Part shown: piece by piece, positions 49,322 to 58,224 of the stretch
Numbering within the stretch: the stretch's first letter is position 1
Layout of the letters: every line of letters begins with the position of its first letter
From: Porphyridium purpureum
Taxonomy: Eukaryota > Rhodophyta > Bangiophyceae > Porphyridiales > Porphyridiaceae
Reading direction: 5' to 3'
Length of the DNA stretch: 64,000 bases
Assembly: GCA_008690995.1 (NCBI GenBank)
Contig: VRMN01000010.1
Location: forward strand, 620,001-684,000
Made by a program: the position numbers and the translations under genes
Notes under the pieces: model-generated
What the model was told of the DNA's origin: nothing
Database searches by the model: none
Seen by the model: only the letters and a program-made list of their open reading frames with translations

Positions 49322-49431
49322 TTACGGTACAGTGGCGTTTCAGATTGAGCTCCGGGCGCGTCGCGGAAGGAACCTCGTGAGGGACACCGCACGCATGGCA
49401 TGGGCGCATCGGCGATGCTGCGAAAGGAGAG

Positions 49432-50577
49432 ATGGGTCCAGACAGGTTATGTGATGCGATGGCTTTCGCAGGTCAGCTTGACTCTGTGAAGGCGACTCTG
49501 CGTTCGCGGCCGCGGAAAGGTGCTTTTTGCTCCACGCTGGCGCAGCTGAGAAGGGACAATGCGGTTCGTGCGCGACGGACCGTGGCGCCAGGCTGGTTGC
49601 AAAGGTCAGCGCAAGAGCCCGGCTCGTCGCGATTGCGAATGGGAGCTTCTGGTTCTGAATCAATTCCTCAAGTTGGAGTTGCCGTGACACGGGAAGCTGG
49701 GAAGAACGACACGATGCGCGAGTTGTTGGTTTCCAAGCATAGGGACAATCGCACGCTCGATTCGGCACAACCGTTTCACATTCAAGTGCACGAAATCCCG
49801 TGCATCACGCACACGCAGGTTCCGGAGGGCCTGCAAAAGTTGGATGATGCTCTCAGGCAAGACGGCGGTCTCGGGCACGAATTTGAGTGGGTCGTGATCA
49901 CGTCACCGGAAGCAGCGCACAACTTTCTGTTCGCAGTAGAAGCGGCGGCGCAATCGACTGAATCCAGCAACTCTGATGCTTACGCTGCTCTTGCCAACGT
50001 GAAGGTTGCCGCTGTTGGGAAAGCCACATGTGACGCGTTGGAGGAGGGAGGTGTATCTGTTGACTTTGTTCCTTCTGTCGCATACGCAGATGCACTTGGC
50101 ACGGAATTGCCCAAGTCAGATCTCTCGCTTTCTTCGCAGACCGGCTGTAAAGTGCTGTATCCTGCTTCAGCTCGCGCTCAGCGCACCTTGCAAACAACAT
50201 TGGAACAACGAGGATTCCAGGTTACGCGCTTGAATATCTACGACACCGTCGCGGCAGTCTTTTCCGAAAGGGAGCGGCATTTGGCTGGGCACAGCGTGGA
50301 CATTGCGTGTTTTGCCTCCCCTAGCGCAGTGAGTGCGTGGCACAAAGAGATGCAGGGTGTGCTTCCAGCTTGCGCAGTTTGCATTGGGAAGAGCTCAGCG
50401 CTCCGATGTGTCGAGTTGGGGATGGCTGAACACACAGTGTTCTTTCCCCAGAATCCAGGGGTGGGCTCTTGGGCAGAAATGGTTTTTGTTGCTGCGGCTT
50501 CTCTGCTAGAAATGAATTCGTTCACGACGTTTAGTGGCAAGCCGAGTGAGGCCCTTGAAGCCGGACCCCAAAATTGA
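49432..50577 (+). CDS. hemD: Uroporphyrinogen-III synthase
   Basis: It closes and flips ring D of hydroxymethylbilane to make uroporphyrinogen III, on the path to heme, chlorophyll and phycobilins, in the plastid. There are 381 codons. The first 100 or so are an Arg/Ala/Ser-rich leader consistent with a plastid transit peptide. The mature part has the two-lobed pattern: WVVITSPEAAHNFL, VKVAAVGKATCDALEEGGVSVDFVP, a VLYPASARAQRTLQTTLEQRGFQVTRLNIYDTV block joining the lobes, then VDIACFASPSAVSAW, and CAVCIGKSSALRCVELG. The start at 49432 is the first ATG and lies just after the palindromic promoter site. It is convergent with the next gene and followed by an A-rich tract (50578-50606). Confidence 0.88.
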   Translation: MGPDRLCDAMAFAGQLDSVKATLRSRPRKGAFCSTLAQLRRDNAVRARRTVAPGWLQRSAQEPGSSRLRMGASGSESIPQVGVAVTREAGKNDTMRELLVSKHRDNRTLDSAQPFHIQVHEIPCITHTQVPEGLQKLDDALRQDGGLGHEFEWVVITSPEAAHNFLFAVEAAAQSTESSNSDAYAALANVKVAAVGKATCDALEEGGVSVDFVPSVAYADALGTELPKSDLSLSSQTGCKVLYPASARAQRTLQTTLEQRGFQVTRLNIYDTVAAVFSERERHLAGHSVDIACFASPSAVSAWHKEMQGVLPACAVCIGKSSALRCVELGMAEHTVFFPQNPGVGSWAEMVFVAAASLLEMNSFTTFSGKPSEALEAGPQN

Positions 50578-50606
50578 CAAAATGAAAAAAAAATAAAAAA
50601 AATTTG
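50578..50606. terminator. A-rich tract between convergent gene ends
   Basis: Sequence of the type AAAATGAAAAAAAAATAAAAAAAATTT lies just after the hemD stop and before the convergent gene's stop at 50661. It could serve polyadenylation (AATAAA-like words). This rests on composition and position only. Confidence 0.35.
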
Positions 50607-50660
50607 AGTGATACGGAGACAGACTTTCATCATGAAATGCGTTTTGCTTCGAGACCAAGA

Positions 50661-51488
50661 TTATGGACAGCAGGCCGATGATTCGAGCAATGCAGATTCA
50701 AAACCGGCCCGATTGCTGGAGCTGCGCCGTAGCACTGCGGCAACAACAGGAAGCAGACCAAATTTAAACGCGGAAATCAAAACCTTTTTCGTGGTTGGCG
50801 GCAGATTTTTCCAAACGGGTGTAGGCCCCTGCGCGGTATTGGCAAGAGCAGCCTCCTTGAGTTTGGCAACCACGGCGTCTCCGCGCGCGGTCATCGTGTC
50901 GCGCAGCTCCGCACGAACTGCACGGAACGCGGAATTCCACGCGAACAGAAGATTCGACTCTTTGGCGTCCTGATACCTGCTCTGCGTGCCGCAAATCTGG
51001 TCAAATTGAGCTGTGTACTTGGTGACCAAGCGGCATCGGAGGCGCAAGAGCGAGGCGGGCGAGAGGCCGACCGAGCGGCGCAGTTCCTGCTCCATCCGAA
51101 GCGTGCACCTGGACGCCAGCCCTTTCGCCAGAATGCGCGCACAATGCGTCGCTAGATCTGTAAGCTCTTCCATACTCCAACGGCGGACTTTGTGAATGGC
51201 TGAATGACACAAACCATCCAGTACTGCCCGTTGGTACGCCTGTTCCCCTTCGTCATGGACACCTGCAAGTGTCACATCCCGATGCGCGCAGTGCATCTCG
51301 ACCATGCGTGTCAAATGCAGGCGCGTGGCCACGGCCACATCGCGTTCCATGTCTATAAGCATTGACACCCACCTGGCCATGTTTTCGCGCTCCGCCTCAA
51401 GCACTGCGGCTACGTTGGCGGACGCAAACTGGCGCGTCCATGTGCGCCGCCACGCCAACAGGCAAACCTCCAGTTCTGTGTCGCCCAT
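50661..51488 (-). CDS. Unknown helical protein, possibly tail-anchored
   Basis: A 275-residue protein with no recognised family. The ATG at 51488 (MGDTELEVCLLAWRRTW) is preferred over a longer, less protein-like frame from 51596. It is predicted helical almost throughout (many Arg, Glu, Leu, Ala), without Gly/Pro-rich breaks until about residue 235. Near the C-terminus VLISAFKFGLLPVVAAVLRR (about residues 238-257) is hydrophobic and followed by a short Ser/Arg tail, which suits a tail anchor in the ER, mitochondrial or plastid envelope membrane. It is convergent with hemD. An inverted GTAC repeat lies upstream at 51804-51819. Confidence 0.5.
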   Translation of the reverse strand: MGDTELEVCLLAWRRTWTRQFASANVAAVLEAERENMARWVSMLIDMERDVAVATRLHLTRMVEMHCAHRDVTLAGVHDEGEQAYQRAVLDGLCHSAIHKVRRWSMEELTDLATHCARILAKGLASRCTLRMEQELRRSVGLSPASLLRLRCRLVTKYTAQFDQICGTQSRYQDAKESNLLFAWNSAFRAVRAELRDTMTARGDAVVAKLKEAALANTAQGPTPVWKNLPPTTKKVLISAFKFGLLPVVAAVLRRSSSNRAGFESALLESSACCP

Positions 51489-51803
51489 CGTTCTTCGGCA
51501 CCACGCGCGCGAACCACCCGCTGCCAAGGTCGTGACGTTCTCGCACGGCTGAAGCGAGCCACACACACGGTTTGTACCCTCCGTTTGTCGCAACACCCTC
51601 AGCGCAGCACAGCGCAGCCAGCCTTATCTACCCCGCGGAACGCTTGTACACGCAACACACGGCTGACTCGCCACACGCACAGCCCGCCGAATGCGCGTGC
51701 CATGCCGTGTTCTTCGTTGGCTGCGTGCGTCATGCGACGTGGCGCGCTGGTCCGAGTCAGCCACGTGCACGCGCCTGTGTAACGGAATTGGGGGGAAACG
51801 GAC

Positions 51804-51819
51804 GTACAGTAGGTACTGT
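51804..51819. promoter_or_regulatory. GTACAGTA-GG-TACTGT inverted repeat
   Basis: Arms ACAGTA and TACTGT with a 2-nt spacer and an outer GT. It lies about 320 bp upstream of the ATG of the gene at 50661-51488 and just past the stop of the channel gene. It is the same half-site as at 49304-49321. Confidence 0.4.
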
Positions 51820-51868
51820 GGCAATCAATCTGCGCATGGGACAGTGCAAGCAGACCGTCGCGCGCCGT

Positions 51869-54253
51869 TCAGCGCGATGGGCGCGCGCGCGTGGGCTCGG
51901 CATGGTCGCCCAGCAGCAGCACAAAGTTCTCGAGCTCGTCGAGCGACACCGTGGCCGCGTCCTTGTCGGGCGGGTTGAGAAGGAACTCGCCGTTGGCCTT
52001 CGAGTACCCGAGGAGGATGGCGCGGTCTAGCAGGAACAGCTCGCTGAGCTGCCGGAAGCTCACGGATTCGCCGGCAAGCTGCGCTTTGAACTCCGGCTCG
52101 ACGCGTTGCATCAGGATGCGGTCGCCCGTGCGCATGTCCAGCAGCTTTTCCCATACGTGACCAATGTCGCCAGATACCGCGTTCTGCGCCAAAATCCAGG
52201 AGACAACGTCCAGCAGTGGGATCACGTGGAATTCAGGGTACAGGAATCGGACCGAACGCGCGACGTCCTCTTCAAAGATCTCTGAAAAGACCTGCCCTGA
52301 GCGTTTCTGCACTTCCTTCCCGACTGAAGCAATGCGATACAGGCTGTTCGAGTCAAACTCGGGAATGTTGAGCCCAATCTTCGAGTTTTCATTCCCCTCG
52401 GTCAGTCCCGTCTCAAACACAAACACACTCGAGTCAAACCAGCGCGTGCCCAACTGTTCAGCAACAAGATTTGCCTGGATGTGTTCGATGCGTTCCATAC
52501 GCACCTTTAAATTATTTAGCTTGAGTCCCCTTTCTTTTAGAGCTGCGTTGAGCTCCTTCTGGCGGAGCTGGGTGTCCTCGGTCGCCAGAAAGGTGACTGT
52601 TGAGCCTTTCGCAGAGCAGCGATCCAACTGCGACAGGGCGTCTGCAAGACCAAGCCGCCAGCCAATAATCAAATACTGCCGCTGTCTCTGCCGCACCACT
52701 TTGTGCAGGTGTGCTCCAATGCGGCGCTCGAGAGGCTCCCAAACTTCCGAAACGCCGGGAGCCTTGGCTTTTTCAAGCACAATGCTCGGCGAGTCCTCGG
52801 CAAGAATCAGCAGACTGTCATTCTGACCGATGACTGTTTCTGTTGCATGAGGGCTCAACAAAATCTGCTTATCTCGGATAATGCCGCAAAGCACGCCGTT
52901 TTGGAAAGTGCGCGCAGCCTCCTTAAAGTTCAAGCCGACAAGGCCAGAGAAATGACTATCAATTGCCCTGTGGTAGAACTCACACCCGTCGAAACTCAAC
53001 AGCTCATACAGCAATTGATCAAAGCCCTGCGGCTCCGCCCAGAACTCGACTGCGACGCGGCCAATTACCTCAACTCCAGAAACGTATTTGACGCGCCCCA
53101 TGTCAACTGAGGCGGAGCCCAGCACCGTCGCTACGTCGCTGTACTTTTGTGAAGACGCTGAGGGGCTCTGAATTACAATGGGGGCTTTGCCGCCACACTC
53201 CCGGACTAAGCACGCAATCTTGAGCGCCTTGCGGTTCCACTCACGCGGATGCGTGAGCTGATCGGTTGGCGGCAGCATCAAAATCGTGCGCGCCTGTGTG
53301 ACATTGATGCGCTGCAGGACATCTCGGTCTTCCGGGTCACCCTGGCGACACAAAAGCCGGACCAGCTTGAAGTCATCCCCGAGCGCATCGCGTAGCCTTG
53401 TTTCAAGCTCGATGCGTGATTTGGAAGTGAGCAGTACCACAGGGATCTCATGCTGATTGCTCCGCACAAAACCGAGTGCCACCTGCCGCACAATTTCATC
53501 CACTGAGCTGTTGTATCCGATAATGACCAGGTGCTTTTCTTCAAGCACACGCGTGAGACCCGCGCCCACGAGCTCAATACGCTGATTGATCGCCTGCCCG
53601 ACGCTCCCAAAGAGCAATGCAAATACGCAATAATGGCTCACAGCCAGAAAAGTGAGCACCATATTAGCATATAGGCCGCGCGTCTCCTCATAGTACGACG
53701 TGTTGCTCAGAACCGACCATGAGTCCCAAAAGCTCTTGACCAAAGTGACACGCCGCGAGTCGGTTGGTGCTTCGCCTGTCTTGCTTGCCTGTTCTTTTTG
53801 GTACGCGCTGTTCCGCGATAGTGCAAAAAAATAGCTGACCATACCAGACACGAGAAGAAGCGCAATGATCAGCACCAAGATCAACAATGATGAATTAGCG
53901 TCCCGCGCCAATGCATTTTCCACCACGTAATCCAGCTTCGTCAGCCTGTCCCAGATCCACTGCAACGCTGATGCCGTGGGCGAAAAGGCATGCCGAAACC
54001 GTCCTAGAGTACGGTTCGACGATGTCGCGCCTTGCGTCCAGACGGAAGGACTCGCATTCGCTGCGAGTCCCATTGAAAGCGATACGGCCAGGGCTTTGCC
54101 AGAGACCGCAGCGCGCCCTGTCCCATTGGGCGATCTCATTGTGCCACATCGAAATGTGTTCGCAATAATGCTCGTCGCAGTCCTGCTCACGCACGCGCAG
54201 TGGCGCGACTGGATCTCATTGACCAACAAAGGATGATATACGACCCACGCCAT
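51869..54253 (-). CDS. CASTOR/POLLUX-type ion channel with RCK domains
   Basis: About 794 residues, a cation-channel relative of plant CASTOR/POLLUX (DMI1), which act in plastid or nuclear envelopes. After an N-terminal leader, one transmembrane helix is clear (SSLLILVLIIALLLVSGMVSYFF, about residues 120-143) and a second hydrophobic region (NMVLTFLAVSHYCVFALLFGSVGQAI, about 203-228) holds the presumed pore and last helix. Two RCK/TrkA-N-like NAD-binding folds follow (HLVIIGYNSSVDEIVRQV, about residue 245; YLIIGWRLGLADALSQL, about residue 520), with an Ala/Pro/Asp-rich regulatory part between them. The start at 54253 (MAWVVYHPLL) is preferred. The frame further upstream is a CTG-repeat poly-Ala tract. 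The short first pore region is atypical for the family. Confidence 0.75.
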   Translation of the reverse strand: MAWVVYHPLLVNEIQSRHCACVSRTATSIIANTFRCGTMRSPNGTGRAAVSGKALAVSLSMGLAANASPSVWTQGATSSNRTLGRFRHAFSPTASALQWIWDRLTKLDYVVENALARDANSSLLILVLIIALLLVSGMVSYFFALSRNSAYQKEQASKTGEAPTDSRRVTLVKSFWDSWSVLSNTSYYEETRGLYANMVLTFLAVSHYCVFALLFGSVGQAINQRIELVGAGLTRVLEEKHLVIIGYNSSVDEIVRQVALGFVRSNQHEIPVVLLTSKSRIELETRLRDALGDDFKLVRLLCRQGDPEDRDVLQRINVTQARTILMLPPTDQLTHPREWNRKALKIACLVRECGGKAPIVIQSPSASSQKYSDVATVLGSASVDMGRVKYVSGVEVIGRVAVEFWAEPQGFDQLLYELLSFDGCEFYHRAIDSHFSGLVGLNFKEAARTFQNGVLCGIIRDKQILLSPHATETVIGQNDSLLILAEDSPSIVLEKAKAPGVSEVWEPLERRIGAHLHKVVRQRQRQYLIIGWRLGLADALSQLDRCSAKGSTVTFLATEDTQLRQKELNAALKERGLKLNNLKVRMERIEHIQANLVAEQLGTRWFDSSVFVFETGLTEGNENSKIGLNIPEFDSNSLYRIASVGKEVQKRSGQVFSEIFEEDVARSVRFLYPEFHVIPLLDVVSWILAQNAVSGDIGHVWEKLLDMRTGDRILMQRVEPEFKAQLAGESVSFRQLSELFLLDRAILLGYSKANGEFLLNPPDKDAATVSLDELENFVLLLGDHAEPTRARPSR

Positions 54254-54437
54254 CTTATCTGCTTCGACTCTCCAGGGCAGACATCCCCAACGCAGCAGCG
54301 TCAACGGTTGCGAGTTTTCCTGGCAAAACAGACATTTTTGAGTGCGAAAAGAACGGAATCTTATTATCTCGCAGATTGTCCTCTCGAAAGGGTTCGAATA
54401 TTCTGAGAGGATGCGTGCGCAACGAGTTCGCGCACTA

Positions 54438-54475
<38 letters not shown>
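54438..54475. repeat. (CTG)n triplet repeat, about 12 units
   Basis: A near-perfect run of 12-13 CTG units in the leader region of the channel gene (minus strand CAG/GCA). It reads as poly-Ala or poly-Gln depending on frame, and neither is supported as coding. A similar CTG run lies at the 5' end of the sulfotransferase gene (about 44388-44408) and a mixed one upstream of SYLF1. Confidence 0.85.
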
Positions 54476-54476
<1 letters not shown>

Positions 54477-54548
54477 TCCAACATGTCTCGCGGTGTGCTC
54501 TGATTGGATCCCTAAATTGTGCATGTTTGCTTTGTTCCGCTTCATGGA

Positions 54549-56027
54549 TTATGAGCGGCTCCACGCCGCGATGAAGAAGCCATCGACGGCGGCATCGTGC
54601 TCGCTAGGAAGGAGCGTCCAGCTTTTCTGGTACGAGTTGCGGTCTTGTTTCCTGGAGCAGACTGGTGCCCGGGAAAACCCCAATGCGCCTAGAGATTCGT
54701 CCAGCGAATCGGCGACGTCCTCATTTTCCCAAGCAAGCAAGCTGCACGTAGCGTACACGAGCCGTCCACCCCTTTTTACGTAGGGCGCAGCTCGAAGAAC
54801 GATGGAGCGCTGAATCTCCGGCAATCTTTCACGGGCATCGTGCTCTAAAAGCCGATTCCATCGATGGCTGGGATGCCGCCTCAGCGTACCGCTTGCAGAA
54901 CACGGCGCATCTACCAATACACAGTCTACTGCTTCAAGGCGATCCAACTCGCTCTCAGAAAGCACTTGAACAATATCAATTGCGCGGGCGCGACGGGCGT
55001 TGGACACCAGATGCGGCAGCTTTCTCTGATCGATATCCCAGCAGCTAACTTTTCCATATTTGCCAACAGCCGCCGCCAGCGCCAACGCTTTACCGCCAGT
55101 CCCACAACAAATGTCGAGCACATGGTGTCCCGGCTGAGCTTCACACGCATCGGCAACGCATTGCGAGCCCTGGTCCTGCACCTCAAAGGCTCCATCGCTC
55201 CAGCCCGGAAGGCCCCACGCGCCTGTCTGCGGCTTTTCAGGAAAGTAAAGAGCCCACCGTGACAAGGCACAGGCCACAGACGTATATCCAGCGCTCGCGA
55301 ATCTACTTTGCATTTCTTCTCGCGTGGCTGCCACCAAAGAATTCACACGCAGAACAAATGGTCCCGCCTCATTGCAGCACTTTCCGAGTTGGCGTGTCGT
55401 CTCGACACCGTATTGCTTTATCCACTGTGCAACAAGCCAGTCCGGAAGGGAGTAAACAATGGCGATTCTCTCGGATTGCACACTCGGCAAACGCACCTTA
55501 AACTGCTTCTTCACTTGCGCCCACGCTGAAAACTCCGAGCTCTCGCTGTCGTCATCGTAGCTTTCGTTTCTCTCGAGAGTGTGTACAAAATCATACAAGC
55601 TTATAGCGAGCACGCTCCGCAACACAAGATCCAGCTCGCCAACTTGTTGCATGGTCCTGCACTGTGCATGCAATGCATCTGGACGCGAGGTTAAAGCTTC
55701 GATAAGGGCGGCCGTTGTTCGTGTGCACCAGAAGTACACGCTGGATCCAACCACCTGCTCACACAAGTACTGCAGCTGCCAGTCGAATACCACGTACTGG
55801 AAGAAGGCAAACGCAATATGTTTACGCATCGCATTATTGTCCAGCCGTGCGCGCCGCAAGACACGTTTCAAAACCATTTCCGCGTCGACGTGGCGCTCGC
55901 GCTGCCATGTCAGCCACGCCTCCAGCGCAAGTCGGCGCCACCCGCTCGAAGAGAGCTCCTGTGATGCGGGCAAGAGAAGAACACAGCACGCGCAGGCACA
56001 TTCCGTCGATTGATCGTGATCCTTCAT
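54549..56027 (-). CDS. RsmB/NSUN-type RNA (cytosine-5) methyltransferase
   Basis: About 492 residues. It uses SAM to methylate C5 of cytosine in rRNA or tRNA. The start at 56027 (MKDHDQSTECACACC) is preferred, with an upstream in-frame Met at 56138 as the alternative. The N-terminal third is helical and NusB-like, as in bacterial RsmB. The catalytic half shows motif I LDICCGTGGKALALA, CWDIDQRKL, motif IV VDAPCSASGTLRRHP with the releasing Cys, and motif VI YATCSLLAWENED with the nucleophilic Cys. Both cysteines are present, so it should be active. The NusB plus RsmB fusion suggests a plastid or bacterial-type rRNA target (inference). Confidence 0.85.
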   Translation of the reverse strand: MKDHDQSTECACACCVLLLPASQELSSSGWRRLALEAWLTWQRERHVDAEMVLKRVLRRARLDNNAMRKHIAFAFFQYVVFDWQLQYLCEQVVGSSVYFWCTRTTAALIEALTSRPDALHAQCRTMQQVGELDLVLRSVLAISLYDFVHTLERNESYDDDSESSEFSAWAQVKKQFKVRLPSVQSERIAIVYSLPDWLVAQWIKQYGVETTRQLGKCCNEAGPFVLRVNSLVAATREEMQSRFASAGYTSVACALSRWALYFPEKPQTGAWGLPGWSDGAFEVQDQGSQCVADACEAQPGHHVLDICCGTGGKALALAAAVGKYGKVSCWDIDQRKLPHLVSNARRARAIDIVQVLSESELDRLEAVDCVLVDAPCSASGTLRRHPSHRWNRLLEHDARERLPEIQRSIVLRAAPYVKRGGRLVYATCSLLAWENEDVADSLDESLGALGFSRAPVCSRKQDRNSYQKSWTLLPSEHDAAVDGFFIAAWSRS

Positions 56028-56559
56028 TTCCGGAGCGGACGCCAAATGCAAAATTCCGCCGCAGTTCACCAGATACCAGAAGCGATCAAAGCGTGAACAT
56101 AGGCGCCTTGCAATGTCGGCACATGTCAGAGCTCGCACGCGCAGCTATGTACTTCCTTCCGCGTCGCACTCATATTCGGGCTAGGCGCTCCCACGTAATC
56201 CCCTTCTATTATGCGCAGGCATCGAAGGAACCGGTTAGTGTTTAAGCGGTTCAAGCCTGAACGAAGGTTGAACCGTCACGAGTTGTGAGCATAACGGTCC
56301 AGTGCTTCGAGCGCATGTGCATGCGCAGGCGGCAAAGTCAGTGCCGTCCTCGCAACAGTCAAGTCGCGTAGGGACTGCCTCCGGATAGTATGAGCTGCCT
56401 CGTCGCCGCGTGCGGCACTGGTGCCCATGCAGCTGGAAAAGAGTATAAAGGTGAACATCGCTTGGCTGTCTTCGATTAGGTTGGCTTTCAAGCTAGATCT
56501 GAGTCAAGGACAGGTAGCAAGAAGAGTAAAGTTTGTCGGGTTTGGACGAGTTGCATGAA
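56028..56559. other. Region between the NSUN-type gene and the gag fossil
   Basis: It contains a cluster of AACCGG/TTGAACCG words (56228-56275) and a TATA-like AGTATAAAGG (about 56442). Nothing else was recognised. It is probably the promoter region of the methyltransferase gene. Confidence 0.4.
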
Positions 56560-57420
56560 ACACTTTTATCATTCAGTCAAAGAAGTGTCATCGCTTCGGG
56601 TGACCGGTCTCGAGGCGAAGGCGGGATGGAAAACTTGCGACAAGCAGTGGCGCCGCGGGCGGCACAGAAGCCGCGAGTGTAGATATTGTGGCTCGATACA
56701 TAGGAAGGGTCGAGGGATGTTATCAAGCTGTAGACGTGGCTGTTGCAGCATAGAAAACGCGGTTTGTAACCCCCCAGGGATGCGGGGCGCGTAAAGGCAA
56801 CAGGGGACACCGCATTAGGAACCGCCGTGGAGACAAAGGTCGTCGGAGTAGGAGCTGCATATCTCCAAAGAAGTGCAATGGTCTGGCGGATTACTTGGCG
56901 GAGGGCTAAAGACGCTCCATCGGCTTGAGCTGCTTTTGTTCGTGAGCTGAAGGATCTGTTCGAGCGTCCAAGCACGACTCGGGCGGCGAATGAAGAGCGG
57001 GTCGCGCTTGAGCAGAAGCGCAGAGTAACACAGTACGTCGATGAGATCCGAATATGCGTCTTTCGTGTTTCTTGTATCACAGACGACAAAGTGCTAAATC
57101 TTACTATTGAAGGTCTGAAGGAGCCTTCGAGTGTGGAAGGGTCACATGCGACGCTATCATATTTGTGCACGCCAAGCGCACAGGGGTACTGCTGGATACT
57201 GCGTTTGAGGATGCGCCACGGAGTGTTCGCTCGAGACGATAGCCCAGCTCCCATGCAGTTGGGCGCTGTCGCAATCTCCAGAGCGTCAGAGGCCGGCGCA
57301 GACGGAACGCCTTAAGTGAAGTGCTGGCGGTGCGGCAGGGTGTGCCACAGGAATGATGACTTTCAGGCAAAAATAAAAGACGAGCCAGCGTCGGGAAAAG
57401 CGGGAGCCATCGCGCCACGC
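56560..57420 (+). mobile_element. Gag-like fossil of an LTR retrotransposon, probably Ty3/gypsy
   Basis: Plus-strand reading shows Gag-type content: a charged helical stretch (EERVALEQKRRVTQYVDEI), a SITDDKVL-like block (ITDDKVLNLTIEGLKEP) and, downstream, a CCHC-like knuckle remnant (CWRCGRVCHRNDDF, about 57320-57362). It is broken in several places, has no recognisable pol and no LTRs. It is an old fragment. Confidence 0.5.
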
Positions 57421-58224
57421 TGGTCAGCCGGACGATGGGGGCCTTTGAGACGGCGGCCAACGCTGGGCAGGAGGTCATGGCGCCGTTCTCTTTGTCATAC
57501 AGTGTCACAATGATGCTGGAGATGATATGTTGAAGCGCTCGCATTCGCTGGCAACGGCGCAAATGCTTCTTTTGCACGGCAGCACGTTACACACATTCTG
57601 CATGCCGTCCGCGATACGAGCCGGCGAGAATAGCGCACGCTCGGGCTTTGGTTTAGCATTCAGCTGGCAAGCGCGTCAACGCTGACCGCCACGGGTGCGC
57701 TGCATATGCAACTGGAAACTCAAGCAGTCCCTCCTTTCGGGACTTTCCGCACAATCCGAATAGTTCCTTTCTTTGTTTCACAGAAATTCAGCTATAATAT
57801 TGCTTTGGAAAGGCCGTTGTTGGAGGCTGTGCTGCAGAAGCCGATTGCGAAAGACGTAAGGCTTGCCTTGGAGTCGTTGGAATTGGGGGACACGCGTGTA
57901 GCCGCTTGGCATGGACGTATGCATACGCCGAGGACTTCGTCGATCGAGCTGTGCCAGACGGGAAAGCTGTGCGGAGCAACTTCCAAACATTCCGCTAAGC
58001 AAGCCTTTCTGCAGCGACTGGGAGAGCGGCTTTGGTTCGAGGACGAGTACGAAGCGAGCAAGGCTCGGGAGGGAGAAATTTCTTGTCGATTTACAAAAGA
58101 GCAATCTACCCTCTATTGTCCGCCTTTAGCTTTTCAATCGCTTTTCTAATCTTTTTCGTTATTACCTAAAGCCTATTCTGATGGGCACTGTCCCCCTTCA
58201 TACAGTGCATGGGCCCTCGAAATA
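57421..58224. other. Region between the gag fossil and the mariner element
   Basis: One open frame (57706-58149, +, 147 codons) has no recognisable domain and no near-match elsewhere in the window. It may be more of the decayed retroelement or chance. It ends before the mariner left repeat. Confidence 0.35.

Noticed and set aside
51572-52160. Plus-strand open frames after the unknown helical gene
   Set aside because: They are antisense to the channel gene C-terminus or lie in its GC-rich intergenic flank. No domain was seen.
54364-54564. Poly-Gln frame over the CAG repeat
   Set aside because: The repeat also gives poly-Ala in the channel frame, and neither has flanking conserved sequence.
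56577-57254. Minus-strand frame of 225 codons
   Set aside because: It lies opposite plus-strand Gag-like content, which has recognisable helical and zinc-knuckle patterns.
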